DNA of 33,813 bases from RGIG9079 sp964567845 (GTDB lineage: Bacteria; Bacteroidota; Bacteroidia; Bacteroidales; Marinifilaceae). This document shows, in pieces, positions 15,940 to 24,437 of this stretch. The stretch covers positions 1 to 33,813 of the forward strand of contig CAZMOG010000013.1 in assembly GCA_964567845.1 (NCBI GenBank), in the 5' to 3' direction. The notes under the pieces were generated by a model. That model was given only the letters and a program-made list of their open reading frames with translations. It was not told the origin of the DNA and made no database searches. How positions within the stretch are numbered: position 1 is the first letter of the stretch; each line of letters opens with the position of its first letter. The position numbers and the translations under genes are program-made.

Positions 15940-18428
15940 ATATCCAATTCGATTACGGTTATTCCGGCTCCTCCAAGAGTGACATGCTCGTCGTGTGCCC
16001 TTTTGATTAGCGGATTACAATTCAGCCATTGGCGCAGCATCATGCGCAAAGCACCTGTACCTGTTCCATGCAGAACACGCAAATCCTTGTAACCTAACAC
16101 CAAAGCATTATCAATAAAGTGAGTCACCTCGGTAATTGCCTCCTCAACACGCATACCGCGAACATCAATTTCAGGTTTAAAATTAAAACGCTCGCTACTC
16201 ATTGCCGCCACAGAACTACTGGTTTTGCGCTGTGGTACATTTGCCATTGCACTCTTGGCCTCGCCCTTAGATAACCGTTTAACCGATGAGAGTTTGACCG
16301 TTGACCGAATCTCACCAACGGCAACCTGAACCTCCTTGCCACTGAAACGGACAATCTCGGCCACAGCACCATTCTGCAAACGAACCATATCGCCAACACG
16401 TAAGGGTCTTTCAACGGCTTTAGCCACCGCCTCTACGGGTTTAACACCACCTTCAGCAGTCTGTGCCTTTTTCTGTTCACGACGCTCCTTTCTGCGTTGC
16501 AGCTGCTCTATTTTGCGTTGAATTGCCAACTCGGTTTCACTGCTATCATTACTCAACAAACGCTCCTTCTCAATCTCCATCTGCAAGCGCAACTCACGCG
16601 TTTTCTCCTTCTCGGCCTGGCTTTCACGAATACCCTTAATCGTATTCTCAATCACCTTATTGGCCTCGGCAAGAATACGTTCAGCCTCGGCTTTCGCCTC
16701 ACGAATAATCTCTTTACGCTCGCGCTCGGCTTGATCCAGCTCACTACTGTATCGTTCAACAACCTGGTCCAAACGTTTCTCATTCTCGTGAATCTTTTTG
16801 CGCTTCTCCTCCCAATATCTCTTATCGCGGGCAATATCCTTTAGGTGCTTATCGTAGTTAACCTGCTCCTCGCCAATTTTGAGCGAGGCCTCGTCCAATA
16901 TATCTTTCGGAAGTCCAATCTTCTTCGCTATCTCGAAAGCAAACGATGAACCGGGCTTTCCTATTCGCAACTCAAACAAGGGGGTCATGCGACCACTATC
17001 GTAAAGCATTGCTCCGTTGGTTATACCATCAACCTCGGAAGCCACCAGTTTCAAGTTCGTATAGTGAGTTGTAATAACACCGCGGACCTTCTGACTATTA
17101 AGCCTTTTAAGAACAGCCTCGGCAATAGCTCCGCCAAGCAATGGTTCTGTACCCGTTCCAAACTCATCAATAAGAATCAAACTTCGTTCATCTCCGAATT
17201 TTACGAAATTCTTCATATTGATCAAGTGAGAACTGTATGTACTCAAATCATTCTCGATTGATTGTTCATCACCGATATCAATCAGTATATTATTGAAAAT
17301 TCCAAAGGTGCTATGATCATCGACCGGTACGGGAATACCACATTGGAACATATACTGCAATAATCCGGCCGTTTGCAAACACACCGACTTTCCTCCGGCA
17401 TTGGGACCGGAAATCACAACTATGCGCTGCTCTTCATTAATCTCTAAATTAAGCGGCACAAGCTCCTTGCCTGCAGCTTTTAAACTAAGATACAAAAGCG
17501 GATGCTTTGCTCTGCTCCAATATATCTCGGCATTGTTGGATATTTGGGGTACCACTGCCCCCAATTGTATAGAAAATCTGGCCTTCGCCTTAAGAAAATC
17601 TATATATGCCAGAAAATCATAGCCGGGAATCAGGTCATCAATATAGGGGCGTAAATCATCGGCAAACGCTTTTAAGATTCGCATAATCTCTCTACGCTCC
17701 TCCATCTCCAACTCGCGAATCTCGTTGTTTGTCTCAACAATCTCGGCCGGTTCGATATAGGCGGTTTTACCTGTTGCACTCTCGTCGTAAACAATACCCT
17801 TTATCTTTCTTTTAAAGGCGCTTGGTACAGGTATAACCATACGTCCGTCACGCACAGCAACTCCACTATCCTTCTCGGCCCACCCCTCACTCTGGGCAAG
17901 TTGCAACAAAGCCTGCATTCTGCGTGAAATTCCGCTCTGTTTTTGCTGTATTGATCTGCGAATCTGAGCCAACTCGGGCGAAGCCGAATCCTTTATCGTT
18001 CCATACTTTGAAATGATACTATCCAGTCTTGAAATTATATATGGAAACTGAGATATATTGCCGGCCTTATGGGCCAATCTGCCATACTCCTCACGCTTAC
18101 TCTTAAAGAAACGCAAAATTGAGTACAACGACTCTAACGAACCTTTCAACATTACCATTTCGGCAACCTCAAGGAATAGTCCCTCAATTCTGATCTTCTC
18201 TAAAGCCGGACGAGCATCGGCAAAAACACCGCCGGGAAAATCCTCTTGTTGCAGAATTGCCATAAACTCACTGCAATCATACAGACGCTCCTCGATAACC
18301 TTACGGTCATTTGAAAAACCCATGCCCTGCATCAGCTCTCGTCCCATGGAACTTTCACACTGTGCAGACAACAACTCCCGAAGCGAGTCGAACTTTATCT
18401 TTCTTTCAAAACTATCCGGATATAACAT
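15936..18428 (-). CDS. mutS2: Endonuclease MutS2
   Basis: The protein is 830 residues from the ATG at 18428-18426 (MLYPDSFERKIKFD, the usual start in the order); a GTG two codons upstream is less likely. It has the MutS2 order: helical lever/clamp (about 1-300) with no mismatch-recognition domain, an ATPase with Walker A GPNAGGKS (about 341-348) and Walker B LILIDEFGTG (about 417-426), a long charged coiled coil (about 515-660), a KOW-like segment, and a C-terminal Smr nuclease domain (IDVRGMRVEEA, VLHGTGTGALR). MutS2 suppresses homologous recombination and, in Bacillus, acts in rescue of collided ribosomes. It is the last gene of a five-gene run, 15 nt after kdsA. Its stop codon overlaps the stop codon of the convergent peptidase gene. 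Confidence 0.95.
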   Translation of the reverse strand: MLYPDSFERKIKFDSLRELLSAQCESSMGRELMQGMGFSNDRKVIEERLYDCSEFMAILQQEDFPGGVFADARPALEKIRIEGLFLEVAEMVMLKGSLESLYSILRFFKSKREEYGRLAHKAGNISQFPYIISRLDSIISKYGTIKDSASPELAQIRRSIQQKQSGISRRMQALLQLAQSEGWAEKDSGVAVRDGRMVIPVPSAFKRKIKGIVYDESATGKTAYIEPAEIVETNNEIRELEMEERREIMRILKAFADDLRPYIDDLIPGYDFLAYIDFLKAKARFSIQLGAVVPQISNNAEIYWSRAKHPLLYLSLKAAGKELVPLNLEINEEQRIVVISGPNAGGKSVCLQTAGLLQYMFQCGIPVPVDDHSTFGIFNNILIDIGDEQSIENDLSTYSSHLINMKNFVKFGDERSLILIDEFGTGTEPLLGGAIAEAVLKRLNSQKVRGVITTHYTNLKLVASEVDGITNGAMLYDSGRMTPLFELRIGKPGSSFAFEIAKKIGLPKDILDEASLKIGEEQVNYDKHLKDIARDKRYWEEKRKKIHENEKRLDQVVERYSSELDQAERERKEIIREAKAEAERILAEANKVIENTIKGIRESQAEKEKTRELRLQMEIEKERLLSNDSSETELAIQRKIEQLQRRKERREQKKAQTAEGGVKPVEAVAKAVERPLRVGDMVRLQNGAVAEIVRFSGKEVQVAVGEIRSTVKLSSVKRLSKGEAKSAMANVPQRKTSSSVAAMSSERFNFKPEIDVRGMRVEEAITEVTHFIDNALVLGYKDLRVLHGTGTGALRMMLRQWLNCNPLIKRAHDEHVTLGGAGITVIELDI

Positions 18429-18443
18429 TCCCACTCTCTATGG

Positions 18444-19250
18444 TTACAATACTGCAGCTCTGATTCTTACCAATTTTTCAAGCAGCCCCTCCAATAGGTC
18501 CAAACGTAACATGTTCGCGCCATCGCTCTTAGCCACTGCAGGATTTTCGTGAGTCTCAATAAACAAGCCATCAACACCTACCGCCACTCCTGCCTTTGCA
18601 ACAGTCTCTATTAATTCGGGCTTACCGCCGGTAACTCCCGAAGCCTGGTTCGGTTGCTGTAAAGAGTGGGTAATATCTAAAATTGCAGGGCATTTACAAC
18701 ACTCCTGCATGGTTGGAACACCACGATAATCGATAATCAAATCGCCATAGCCGAAAGTGGTTCCACGCTCGGTAACGGCAACATTGTAGTTTCCAGACTC
18801 GCGAATTTTCTGAACCGCAAATTTCATTGAATCGGGCGACAAAAACTGTCCCTTCTTTATATTGACAATCTTACCGGTCTTTGCTGCAGCAACCAATAAA
18901 TCGGTCTGTCGGCACAAAAAAGCGGGAATCTGCAACACATCCACATACTCGGCAGCCATTACCGCATCCGGCTCGGAATGTATATCGGTTACCACCGGTA
19001 TATCAAACTCCTTGCGCACCTTAGACAATATCTTCAATGCCTTCTCATCGCCAATACCGGTAAACGAATCTATTCGTGAACGATTTGCCTTCTTGAATGA
19101 CCCCTTAAAAACGTATGGAATATCCAAACGATCGGTAATCTTTACTACCCTCTCTGCTATACGCAATGCCATATCCTCACCCTCAATAACACAAGGACCT
19201 GCAAACAGGAAAAAGTTCTGTGAACCTGTAATCTCGTTCCAACTTTTCAT
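18444..19250 (-). CDS. kdsA: 3-deoxy-8-phosphooctulonate synthase (Kdo-8-P synthase)
   Basis: This 268-residue soluble enzyme condenses phosphoenolpyruvate with arabinose 5-phosphate to make Kdo-8-phosphate for the LPS core. Landmarks are FAGPCVIEGED, FKGSFKKANRSR, VVTDIHSEPDA, VNIKKGQFLSPD, TERGTTFGYGDLIID and FIETHENPAVAKSDG. Cys20 in the FAGPC motif stands where metal-dependent (Aquifex-type) enzymes have their metal-ligand Cys and the E. coli enzyme has Asn. This one should therefore need a divalent metal; that point is inferred from the residue. The length is normal for the family. It lies 7 nt downstream of rarA and 15 nt upstream of mutS2, within one transcript. Confidence 0.95.
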   Translation of the reverse strand: MKSWNEITGSQNFFLFAGPCVIEGEDMALRIAERVVKITDRLDIPYVFKGSFKKANRSRIDSFTGIGDEKALKILSKVRKEFDIPVVTDIHSEPDAVMAAEYVDVLQIPAFLCRQTDLLVAAAKTGKIVNIKKGQFLSPDSMKFAVQKIRESGNYNVAVTERGTTFGYGDLIIDYRGVPTMQECCKCPAILDITHSLQQPNQASGVTGGKPELIETVAKAGVAVGVDGLFIETHENPAVAKSDGANMLRLDLLEGLLEKLVRIRAAVL

Positions 19251-19257
19251 ATTACTC

Positions 19258-20538
19258 TTATTTATAAATTTTCTTCCACCACACCTTCAAACGCTCTAAA
19301 ATTTTAGTCTCTTGAGCGTTGCTTTGGGGTTTGTAAAACACCACACCTTTAATCTCTTTGGGCATATACTCCTGATCTACAAAATTGCCAGGATAATCAT
19401 GCGGATATTTATAATCAGTACCATAATCCAACTGCTTCATCAACTTTGTTGGAGCATTGCGCAAATGCAAAGGGACAGGAATATTTCCACTCTTCTCTAC
19501 AAACTGCATTGCACTGTTAACCGCCATATATGCAGAATTACTTTTGGGCGATGTTGCCAAATAGATAATACAATTTGCCAAAGGAATCCTTGCCTCGGGC
19601 ATTCCAATCTTGTGTACAGCCTCGAAACAGGCATTTGCAATAAGCATGGCATTCGGATTTGCAAGGCCAATATCTTCCGATGCCGATATAATCAATCTGC
19701 GAGCAATAAACAGAGGGTCCTCACCCCCAACCAACATTCTTGACATGTAATAGATTGCCGCATTCGGATTTCCACCGCGAATCGACTTGATCATTGCCGA
19801 TACAATATCATAGTGCTGCTCGCCATCCTTATCGTAGAGCAACGGATTCTCCTGTATTACAGACTTTACCATCTCGTCTGTAATAACAATCGGCTGATGC
19901 AACGGCTGCGAATTCACAGTTAGCTCTAAGATATTCAATGCCCTGCGCGCATCGCCACCGCTAAAGGCCATAATAGCCTGCATAGATTCAAAAGAGATAT
20001 TTTGCTCCTTCAATACAATATCCTGAGTAACAGCTCTATGTAAAAGTTTTTCGAGCGAGGTCTTATCTTGCGCCTTCAAAACATAAACCTGACACCTTGA
20101 TAAAAGTGGCGAAATAACCTCGAACGATGGATTCTCGGTTGTAGCTCCGATCAGGGTAACAATGCCCTTCTCCACTGCAGCAAGCAAAGAATCCTGCTGT
20201 GACTTTGAAAAGCGGTGAATCTCATCGATAAAAAGAATTGGATTTGCTCTACCAAAGAAACCATCCTTCTCGGCATGTTGAATAACCTCGCGAACCTCTT
20301 TGACTCCTGCGCTCACGGCACTCAACACATAGAAAGGGCGGTCAAGCTGATTGGCAATAATGGTTGCCAAAGTAGTCTTTCCTACTCCGGGAGGTCCCCA
20401 CAAAATAAACGACGACACAACTCCGGTGTCAATCATGCGTCGCAACACCTTTCCCTTTCCAACCAAATGCTCCTGACCAACATACTCGTCAAGATTGGTT
20501 GGACGCATACGCTCCGCTAACGGTTTTGTGTTGACCAT
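19258..20538 (-). CDS. rarA: Replication-associated recombination ATPase RarA (MgsA)
   Basis: This 426-residue cytoplasmic AAA+ protein is of the clamp-loader-like RarA/WRNIP1 family, which acts at stalled replication forks. It opens with the family signature PLAERMRPTNLDEYVGQEHL. It has Walker A GPPGVGKT (48-55), Walker B ILFIDEIHRF (101-110), sensor 1 in LIGATTENPSF and the arginine-finger region LLSRCQVY. The C-terminal oligomerisation domain carries GGEDPLFIARRLI, PEARIPLANC and the closing HDYPGNFVDQEYMP. The start is ATG, 10 nt after the M24 peptidase stop codon. The length and domains are complete. Confidence 0.95.
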   Translation of the reverse strand: MVNTKPLAERMRPTNLDEYVGQEHLVGKGKVLRRMIDTGVVSSFILWGPPGVGKTTLATIIANQLDRPFYVLSAVSAGVKEVREVIQHAEKDGFFGRANPILFIDEIHRFSKSQQDSLLAAVEKGIVTLIGATTENPSFEVISPLLSRCQVYVLKAQDKTSLEKLLHRAVTQDIVLKEQNISFESMQAIMAFSGGDARRALNILELTVNSQPLHQPIVITDEMVKSVIQENPLLYDKDGEQHYDIVSAMIKSIRGGNPNAAIYYMSRMLVGGEDPLFIARRLIISASEDIGLANPNAMLIANACFEAVHKIGMPEARIPLANCIIYLATSPKSNSAYMAVNSAMQFVEKSGNIPVPLHLRNAPTKLMKQLDYGTDYKYPHDYPGNFVDQEYMPKEIKGVVFYKPQSNAQETKILERLKVWWKKIYK

Positions 20539-20548
20539 CCGTAATTGA

Positions 20549-21715
20549 CTAAATTATCTGAATCTCCTGTGGGAAATGGGTAATTCTCTCCAAACCATCA
20601 TCGGTAACAATGTAGGTATTCTCGGTACCTACCGCACCAATTCCCGGAATAACAAATTTAGGCTCCATAGCAAAAGCCATACCTTTGCACAAAATATCTC
20701 TTGAACGAGGCGCCAAAACAGGCAACTCATTAATCTCGATTCCAACACCGTGCCCCATAAAACCGGCCTGCTGATTGTGGCCCATAAAGTACTCCTTAAG
20801 CCCCTCCTTCTCAACAATCGAATATGCCAATTCGTAAAGAGCCTTAGCCTCGACTCCGGGCTTCGCAACCTTACATATCTCGTTTTGAATATCTATGGAA
20901 ACCTGATGGGCACGCAACGCCAACGGATCTGTAATCTTCTCTACTGCAAAAACACGCGACATGTCGGTCATATAACCGGTAAAATTACTACCCATATCAA
21001 CCATGATTGCCATTTCCGGCTCTAAAACAGTACCATTCGCACCAATTGGCAAAGAGGGATGGATACCTGCACCTCCCAATGCGAAATCGTAGGGCGAGGG
21101 CGCATCGGCATTCTGTCCTGCAAGAATACTTCCGCCAAAAATCTCCATGCTCGAACCTGCAATTCTAAAGATTCCCAATGAACCCAACTCTCGACCTGCA
21201 CTCTCGATAGCCGCACTAAGCTGAACATCGGTCATACCTTTGCGATACATCTCTGCAATCTTGCCGTAAACCAAATCGTGTTTTCTGGCAGATTCGCGCA
21301 TCATGTTCAACTCATACTCCGATTTAACAGCTCTTAAAGTGCGGAAGATTCCGCTGCCATTAACCAGCTCCACTCCGGCAAAGCATGATGCTATTCTGGA
21401 ATACTCCGAATAACTCATAAAATCGGCCTCGAAAGCCAACTTGGTAGGAGCCGCCAAACCTCGCTCAGCCAACAAAGCAGGAATATCTTCGGGTTTTCTT
21501 ATGTAGCAAACATTATTACCCACCATTCCCTTCGGTCTTCTGACAAAAAGAATAGCACTACCCGTTACCGGAACATACACATATCCATTTATAATCCTGC
21601 CCGCCATATAGAGCAGATTTACATTACTGCTAACTAAAAGAGCATCGGCACCACACCTTTGCAATGCACGTTGTGCACGCTCTACACGCAAATTCAACTC
21701 AGCGTTAAAACTCAT
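20549..21715 (-). CDS. M24-family metallopeptidase, Xaa-Pro aminopeptidase type
   Basis: The protein is 388 residues from the ATG at 21715-21713; a longer frame would need a TTG and a larger overlap. The N-terminal creatinase-like domain covers about 1-130. The C-terminal pita-bread domain has all five metal ligands: Asp240 (MVDMGSN), Asp251 (MTDMSR), His322 (GHGVGIEINE), Glu351 (AMEPKF) and Glu365 (GTENTYIV). This should give a dinuclear manganese or cobalt site. No signal peptide is present, so it works in the cytoplasm, probably removing N-terminal residues before proline. It overlaps the stop codon of the barrel gene by 11 nt, which suggests coupled translation. Creatinase-type activity on a small amide is the main alternative. 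Confidence 0.88.
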   Translation of the reverse strand: MSFNAELNLRVERAQRALQRCGADALLVSSNVNLLYMAGRIINGYVYVPVTGSAILFVRRPKGMVGNNVCYIRKPEDIPALLAERGLAAPTKLAFEADFMSYSEYSRIASCFAGVELVNGSGIFRTLRAVKSEYELNMMRESARKHDLVYGKIAEMYRKGMTDVQLSAAIESAGRELGSLGIFRIAGSSMEIFGGSILAGQNADAPSPYDFALGGAGIHPSLPIGANGTVLEPEMAIMVDMGSNFTGYMTDMSRVFAVEKITDPLALRAHQVSIDIQNEICKVAKPGVEAKALYELAYSIVEKEGLKEYFMGHNQQAGFMGHGVGIEINELPVLAPRSRDILCKGMAFAMEPKFVIPGIGAVGTENTYIVTDDGLERITHFPQEIQII

Positions 21716-22553
21716 CCCTATGGTATTTATCAATCAACTTTTTCTCCTTAATCTTAGCCTCCTTGTCAGCTCTATCCTTGAAGCGGAAGTGATATACCGC
21801 TCTAAAACCTATTGTACTGTTATGCACACGATTAATAGGCTGATTTCTTTGACCTTTAATAATATCGCCGATACCCAGATCATACGACACTCCCATACTC
21901 CACTGCTTGTAATCGAAGTTCACATTAAAAGGAATAAACATATCAACTCGTCCATCCCAATCCGTATGTCTACGCATCAATTTATTCTCGTAGCCACTAT
22001 CGTTCTTCTCATACTTTTCTTTACCACCAATCAACAAATCAACTCCAAAACCTGTATATAGGCTGATACCCATATCATCATTAAGTTTTATTCTACCTCC
22101 GATTTTTAGTGGAGTTGCCTGGAAATAGTGCAGCAAAATTCTTGAAGATATAGGATCCTCCTTGTAAAGAGGCTTAGCTTGATACGCCTTTGTCACCCCC
22201 TTCATGGTAATGGCCAACTCTGAACCGAAATATATTCCATTAGGTCTGCGTAAAATATCAAAACCGCCACCAAAGGTATAACCGGGCATATAACCAATAT
22301 CATCGTGCCAATTATAAACCTCCTGACCCACAAATGTCGAAAATGTAACACCTCCAAAAGCATAGAATCCATACGTAGAACGGTCACGCTTCTGTACCTT
22401 GACCTTTTTAAGGTCCTCGGGACGCTTAATTCGCATCATTGGGCTCTGCCCATCGGTATCGGAATCACTCTCCTCATTAGCAGCCCATACCGAGCCTCCA
22501 AAAGTTGCCATTATCAGCGACAAGGCCAAAGCCTTGAAAAATTTTCTACTCAT
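21705..22553 (-). CDS. PorT-like outer-membrane beta-barrel protein
   Basis: This 282-residue exported protein has a signal peptide over about 1-24 (ALSLIMATFGGSVWA). A short charged linker follows (about 25-58). Then come alternating amphipathic strands rich in Gly and aromatic residues (FYAFGGVTFSTF, GYTFGGGFDILRR, IYFGSELAITMKG, MGISLYTGFGVDLLIGG, WSMGVSYDLGIGD) of the outer-membrane barrel type. The penultimate strand ends STIGFRAVYHFRF and a basic tail (about 262-282) follows, so the C-terminus is not the last strand. It resembles PorT-family or OmpW-size barrels, which have about eight strands. The function is not known; a direct role in type IX secretion should not be assumed. It leads the five-gene run ending in mutS2. 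Confidence 0.7.
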   Translation of the reverse strand: MSRKFFKALALSLIMATFGGSVWAANEESDSDTDGQSPMMRIKRPEDLKKVKVQKRDRSTYGFYAFGGVTFSTFVGQEVYNWHDDIGYMPGYTFGGGFDILRRPNGIYFGSELAITMKGVTKAYQAKPLYKEDPISSRILLHYFQATPLKIGGRIKLNDDMGISLYTGFGVDLLIGGKEKYEKNDSGYENKLMRRHTDWDGRVDMFIPFNVNFDYKQWSMGVSYDLGIGDIIKGQRNQPINRVHNSTIGFRAVYHFRFKDRADKEAKIKEKKLIDKYHRDEF

Positions 22554-22604
22554 AAATTAACCTATATTTATTCCGCTTTCTTGCGGATATATTATACCAA
22601 ATCA

Positions 22605-22635
22605 CAAAAATAGTGAAACGAGCGAGAAGAACAAA
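22605..22635 (-). promoter_or_regulatory. Promoter of the barrel-M24-rarA-kdsA-mutS2 run
   Basis: On the minus strand TTTG (22635-22632) is separated by 19 nt from TATTTTTG (22612-22605), a full Bacteroidota match. The gap contains three copies of TATTTTTG in all (22652-22645, 22639-22632, 22612-22605), so further starts are possible. A small hairpin (TCCGC 22572-22576 with GCGGA 22583-22587) lies in the leader before the ATG at 22553. Confidence 0.55.
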
Positions 22636-22652
22636 AATAAAAATCAAAAATA

Positions 22653-23522
22653 TTATCTGACCGTGATGTGGAAACAGGCCTGTTTCAATTCAAACTTAAC
22701 ATAACAACGCCCCTCATTGCGCAAATCGCGCAAAACCTCGGCCATAATGTACTTGTAAACATCAGCATTAATCAAATCGGTACCCTCAAATCTACGATAC
22801 GTTATATCGACAGTCGTTGCATAAAGATGGGCAGAATTCGAAGATGAATTAACGTTTCCCGAACGTTGTAATCTCTTAACACTTTCAGGAGTACGGAAGA
22901 CACTTGTAACAATAGGCTTCACCTCGGGATACCCTTTATTTTCAACGGAATCCCTAAAATTACGGCAAATATCTTTAAGCAAATCCGCAGCTTTAGGCAC
23001 CAGATATGGAGCCGAATGGGTTAACTTATCAACCTCGTAAAAACGGCAATTTTCAACTAACTCCAAATCATACTTATCAACAATTTCTTCAAGCGTTCCA
23101 CTTACTCTATCCAAAGGAATTCCATTTGCCTTAGCCGCAACCAAATGCTTATCATTCAAATCATTAAAAGCTCTGTTTATTTGCCTGTTACTCTGAAAAT
23201 CACCGAAATATGGCTTTAATCTTTCAACCTTTGGCTGCTTTACCGCATTTGCAACCACAGTCATCTCCATATCATCGGGCGAGGTCTGAAAATCACACCT
23301 CGACACAACAACTGTCAAAACCGCAAACGCCACAACTCCCATCACAATATAGACACGTTGCCTTGTCGCAAAACAGCTATTAACCAAACTCCGGGAAGTT
23401 CTGTAAAACATATCAAGATTCGGTTTTAGCGAAGAGCAAAAACTCTTCGCCTTACCAATATAGTCAACCTTATTCCTCTTCTCGCTTTCCGGTTCCTGTC
23501 GGTTATAGTAACGTCTTGCCAT
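22653..23522 (-). CDS. DUF5715 membrane-anchored protein with M15-peptidase-like motif
   Basis: The protein has 289 residues: a basic cytoplasmic N-terminus, one membrane helix (about 57-74), then a periplasmic domain. The C-terminal part carries SAHLYATTVD (Ser230, His232, Asp239), close to the S-x-H-x-x-G-x-A-x-D zinc motif of M15 D-Ala-D-Ala peptidases. Further on are Glu278 and a final His285 (CFHITVR) placed like the third zinc ligand. An upstream VTSVFRTPESVKRLQR segment resembles the substrate-arginine region of that fold. I therefore infer a periplasmic cell-wall amidase or carboxypeptidase, or an inactive relative. DUF5715 itself has no assigned activity that I can cite. It follows the CvfB-like gene by 8 nt and probably shares its transcript. 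Confidence 0.65.
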   Translation of the reverse strand: MARRYYNRQEPESEKRNKVDYIGKAKSFCSSLKPNLDMFYRTSRSLVNSCFATRQRVYIVMGVVAFAVLTVVVSRCDFQTSPDDMEMTVVANAVKQPKVERLKPYFGDFQSNRQINRAFNDLNDKHLVAAKANGIPLDRVSGTLEEIVDKYDLELVENCRFYEVDKLTHSAPYLVPKAADLLKDICRNFRDSVENKGYPEVKPIVTSVFRTPESVKRLQRSGNVNSSSNSAHLYATTVDITYRRFEGTDLINADVYKYIMAEVLRDLRNEGRCYVKFELKQACFHITVR

Positions 23523-23530
23523 AACAAAAT

Positions 23531-24376
23531 TTACTCAGCCTCAATAATCTTAACCTCGTTCGGGAATATCTCTATGCAACCCATGCGCATCAACGTTCCA
23601 AGAGCCATTTTATAGGCCTTTTTACTACATCCGAAAACTCTTTTAATATCGTCTGGCGAACTTTTATCCGAAATATCCAATGTACCACCGTTATCCTTAA
23701 TCTTATCAAGAATTGCCCCCATAAGATTATCCACCTTACCTTGATAACCTATAGGCGAAAGCGACACATCAATCTTCTCATCCTCGCGTACCTCTTTGAT
23801 ATAGGCAGTCATACGCTGGCCAATCCTCACATCGGTAAAAATTTCATTGTTATACACCAATCCCCAATGGGCATCATTGATAATTACATTGTACCCCAAA
23901 TTTGATTTACGAGCAATCAGAATCTCAACCTTTTCACCCTTCTCATATTCGGGGAAAGTTTGATCCAAATAGCCTGCAATCTTATCGGTTGCAACAATTC
24001 TTCCGGTTTTTGGATCAACGTATGTATAAACCAAATACGAACGCCCCTCAACCATCTTATCACGCTGACGAGCAAAGGGAACCAAAAGATCTTTACGCAA
24101 TCCCCAATCAAGAAAAGCACCCACTCCGCTTGTTGAAACCACATTCAGAATGGCAAATTTACCAACCCGGGTATATGGAATTCTGGTTGTTGCAACAATT
24201 CTATCCTCGGAATCAAAATAGATAAAAACCTTAACATCGTCGCCCGGGAACACCCCCTTTGGCACATCCTCGTTGGGTAACAATATCTCATCCCACTCCT
24301 CTCCACCGTCAAGGTAAAGACCGAAATCCACCGCCTTCACCACGGTCAATGTATTAAACTCTCCTAACTTAACCAT
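23531..24376 (-). CDS. CvfB-like S1-domain RNA-binding protein
   Basis: This 281-residue cytoplasmic protein is built from three S1-like OB domains (about 1-65, 68-130, 145-215) and a C-terminal winged helix (about 225-281). Typical stretches are VVKAVDFGLYLDGG, LNVVSTSGVGAFLDWGLRKDLLVPF, YIKEVREDEKIDVSLSP and VFGCSKKAYKMALGTLMRMGCI. This is the CvfB (YitL) architecture; CvfB affects virulence gene expression in Staphylococcus and binds RNA. The length is normal for the family. It starts 61 nt downstream of the oxidoreductase stop codon and is 8 nt before the DUF5715 gene. The RNA target is unknown. Confidence 0.88.
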   Translation of the reverse strand: MVKLGEFNTLTVVKAVDFGLYLDGGEEWDEILLPNEDVPKGVFPGDDVKVFIYFDSEDRIVATTRIPYTRVGKFAILNVVSTSGVGAFLDWGLRKDLLVPFARQRDKMVEGRSYLVYTYVDPKTGRIVATDKIAGYLDQTFPEYEKGEKVEILIARKSNLGYNVIINDAHWGLVYNNEIFTDVRIGQRMTAYIKEVREDEKIDVSLSPIGYQGKVDNLMGAILDKIKDNGGTLDISDKSSPDDIKRVFGCSKKAYKMALGTLMRMGCIEIFPNEVKIIEAE

Positions 24377-24415
24377 ATCATATAACTTTCACTAATAAGG
24401 GGGCTTTACTCGCTA

Positions 24416-24437
24416 ACTCCTAATTGGTCACTCCTAA
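24416..24437. repeat. Short direct repeat ACTCCTAA
   Basis: ACTCCTAA occurs at 24416-24423 and 24430-24437, 14 nt apart, in the 61-nt gap between the oxidoreductase and CvfB-like genes. A related CTCCTAACT lies at 24361-24369, inside the start of the CvfB-like gene. It could be slippage debris or a small intergenic repeat; no function is apparent. Confidence 0.3.

Noticed and set aside
21705..22553. Calling the barrel protein PorT itself, a type IX secretion component
   Set aside because: The similarity is at the level of a generic outer-membrane barrel; no other type IX secretion genes are present and the specific motifs cannot be confirmed.
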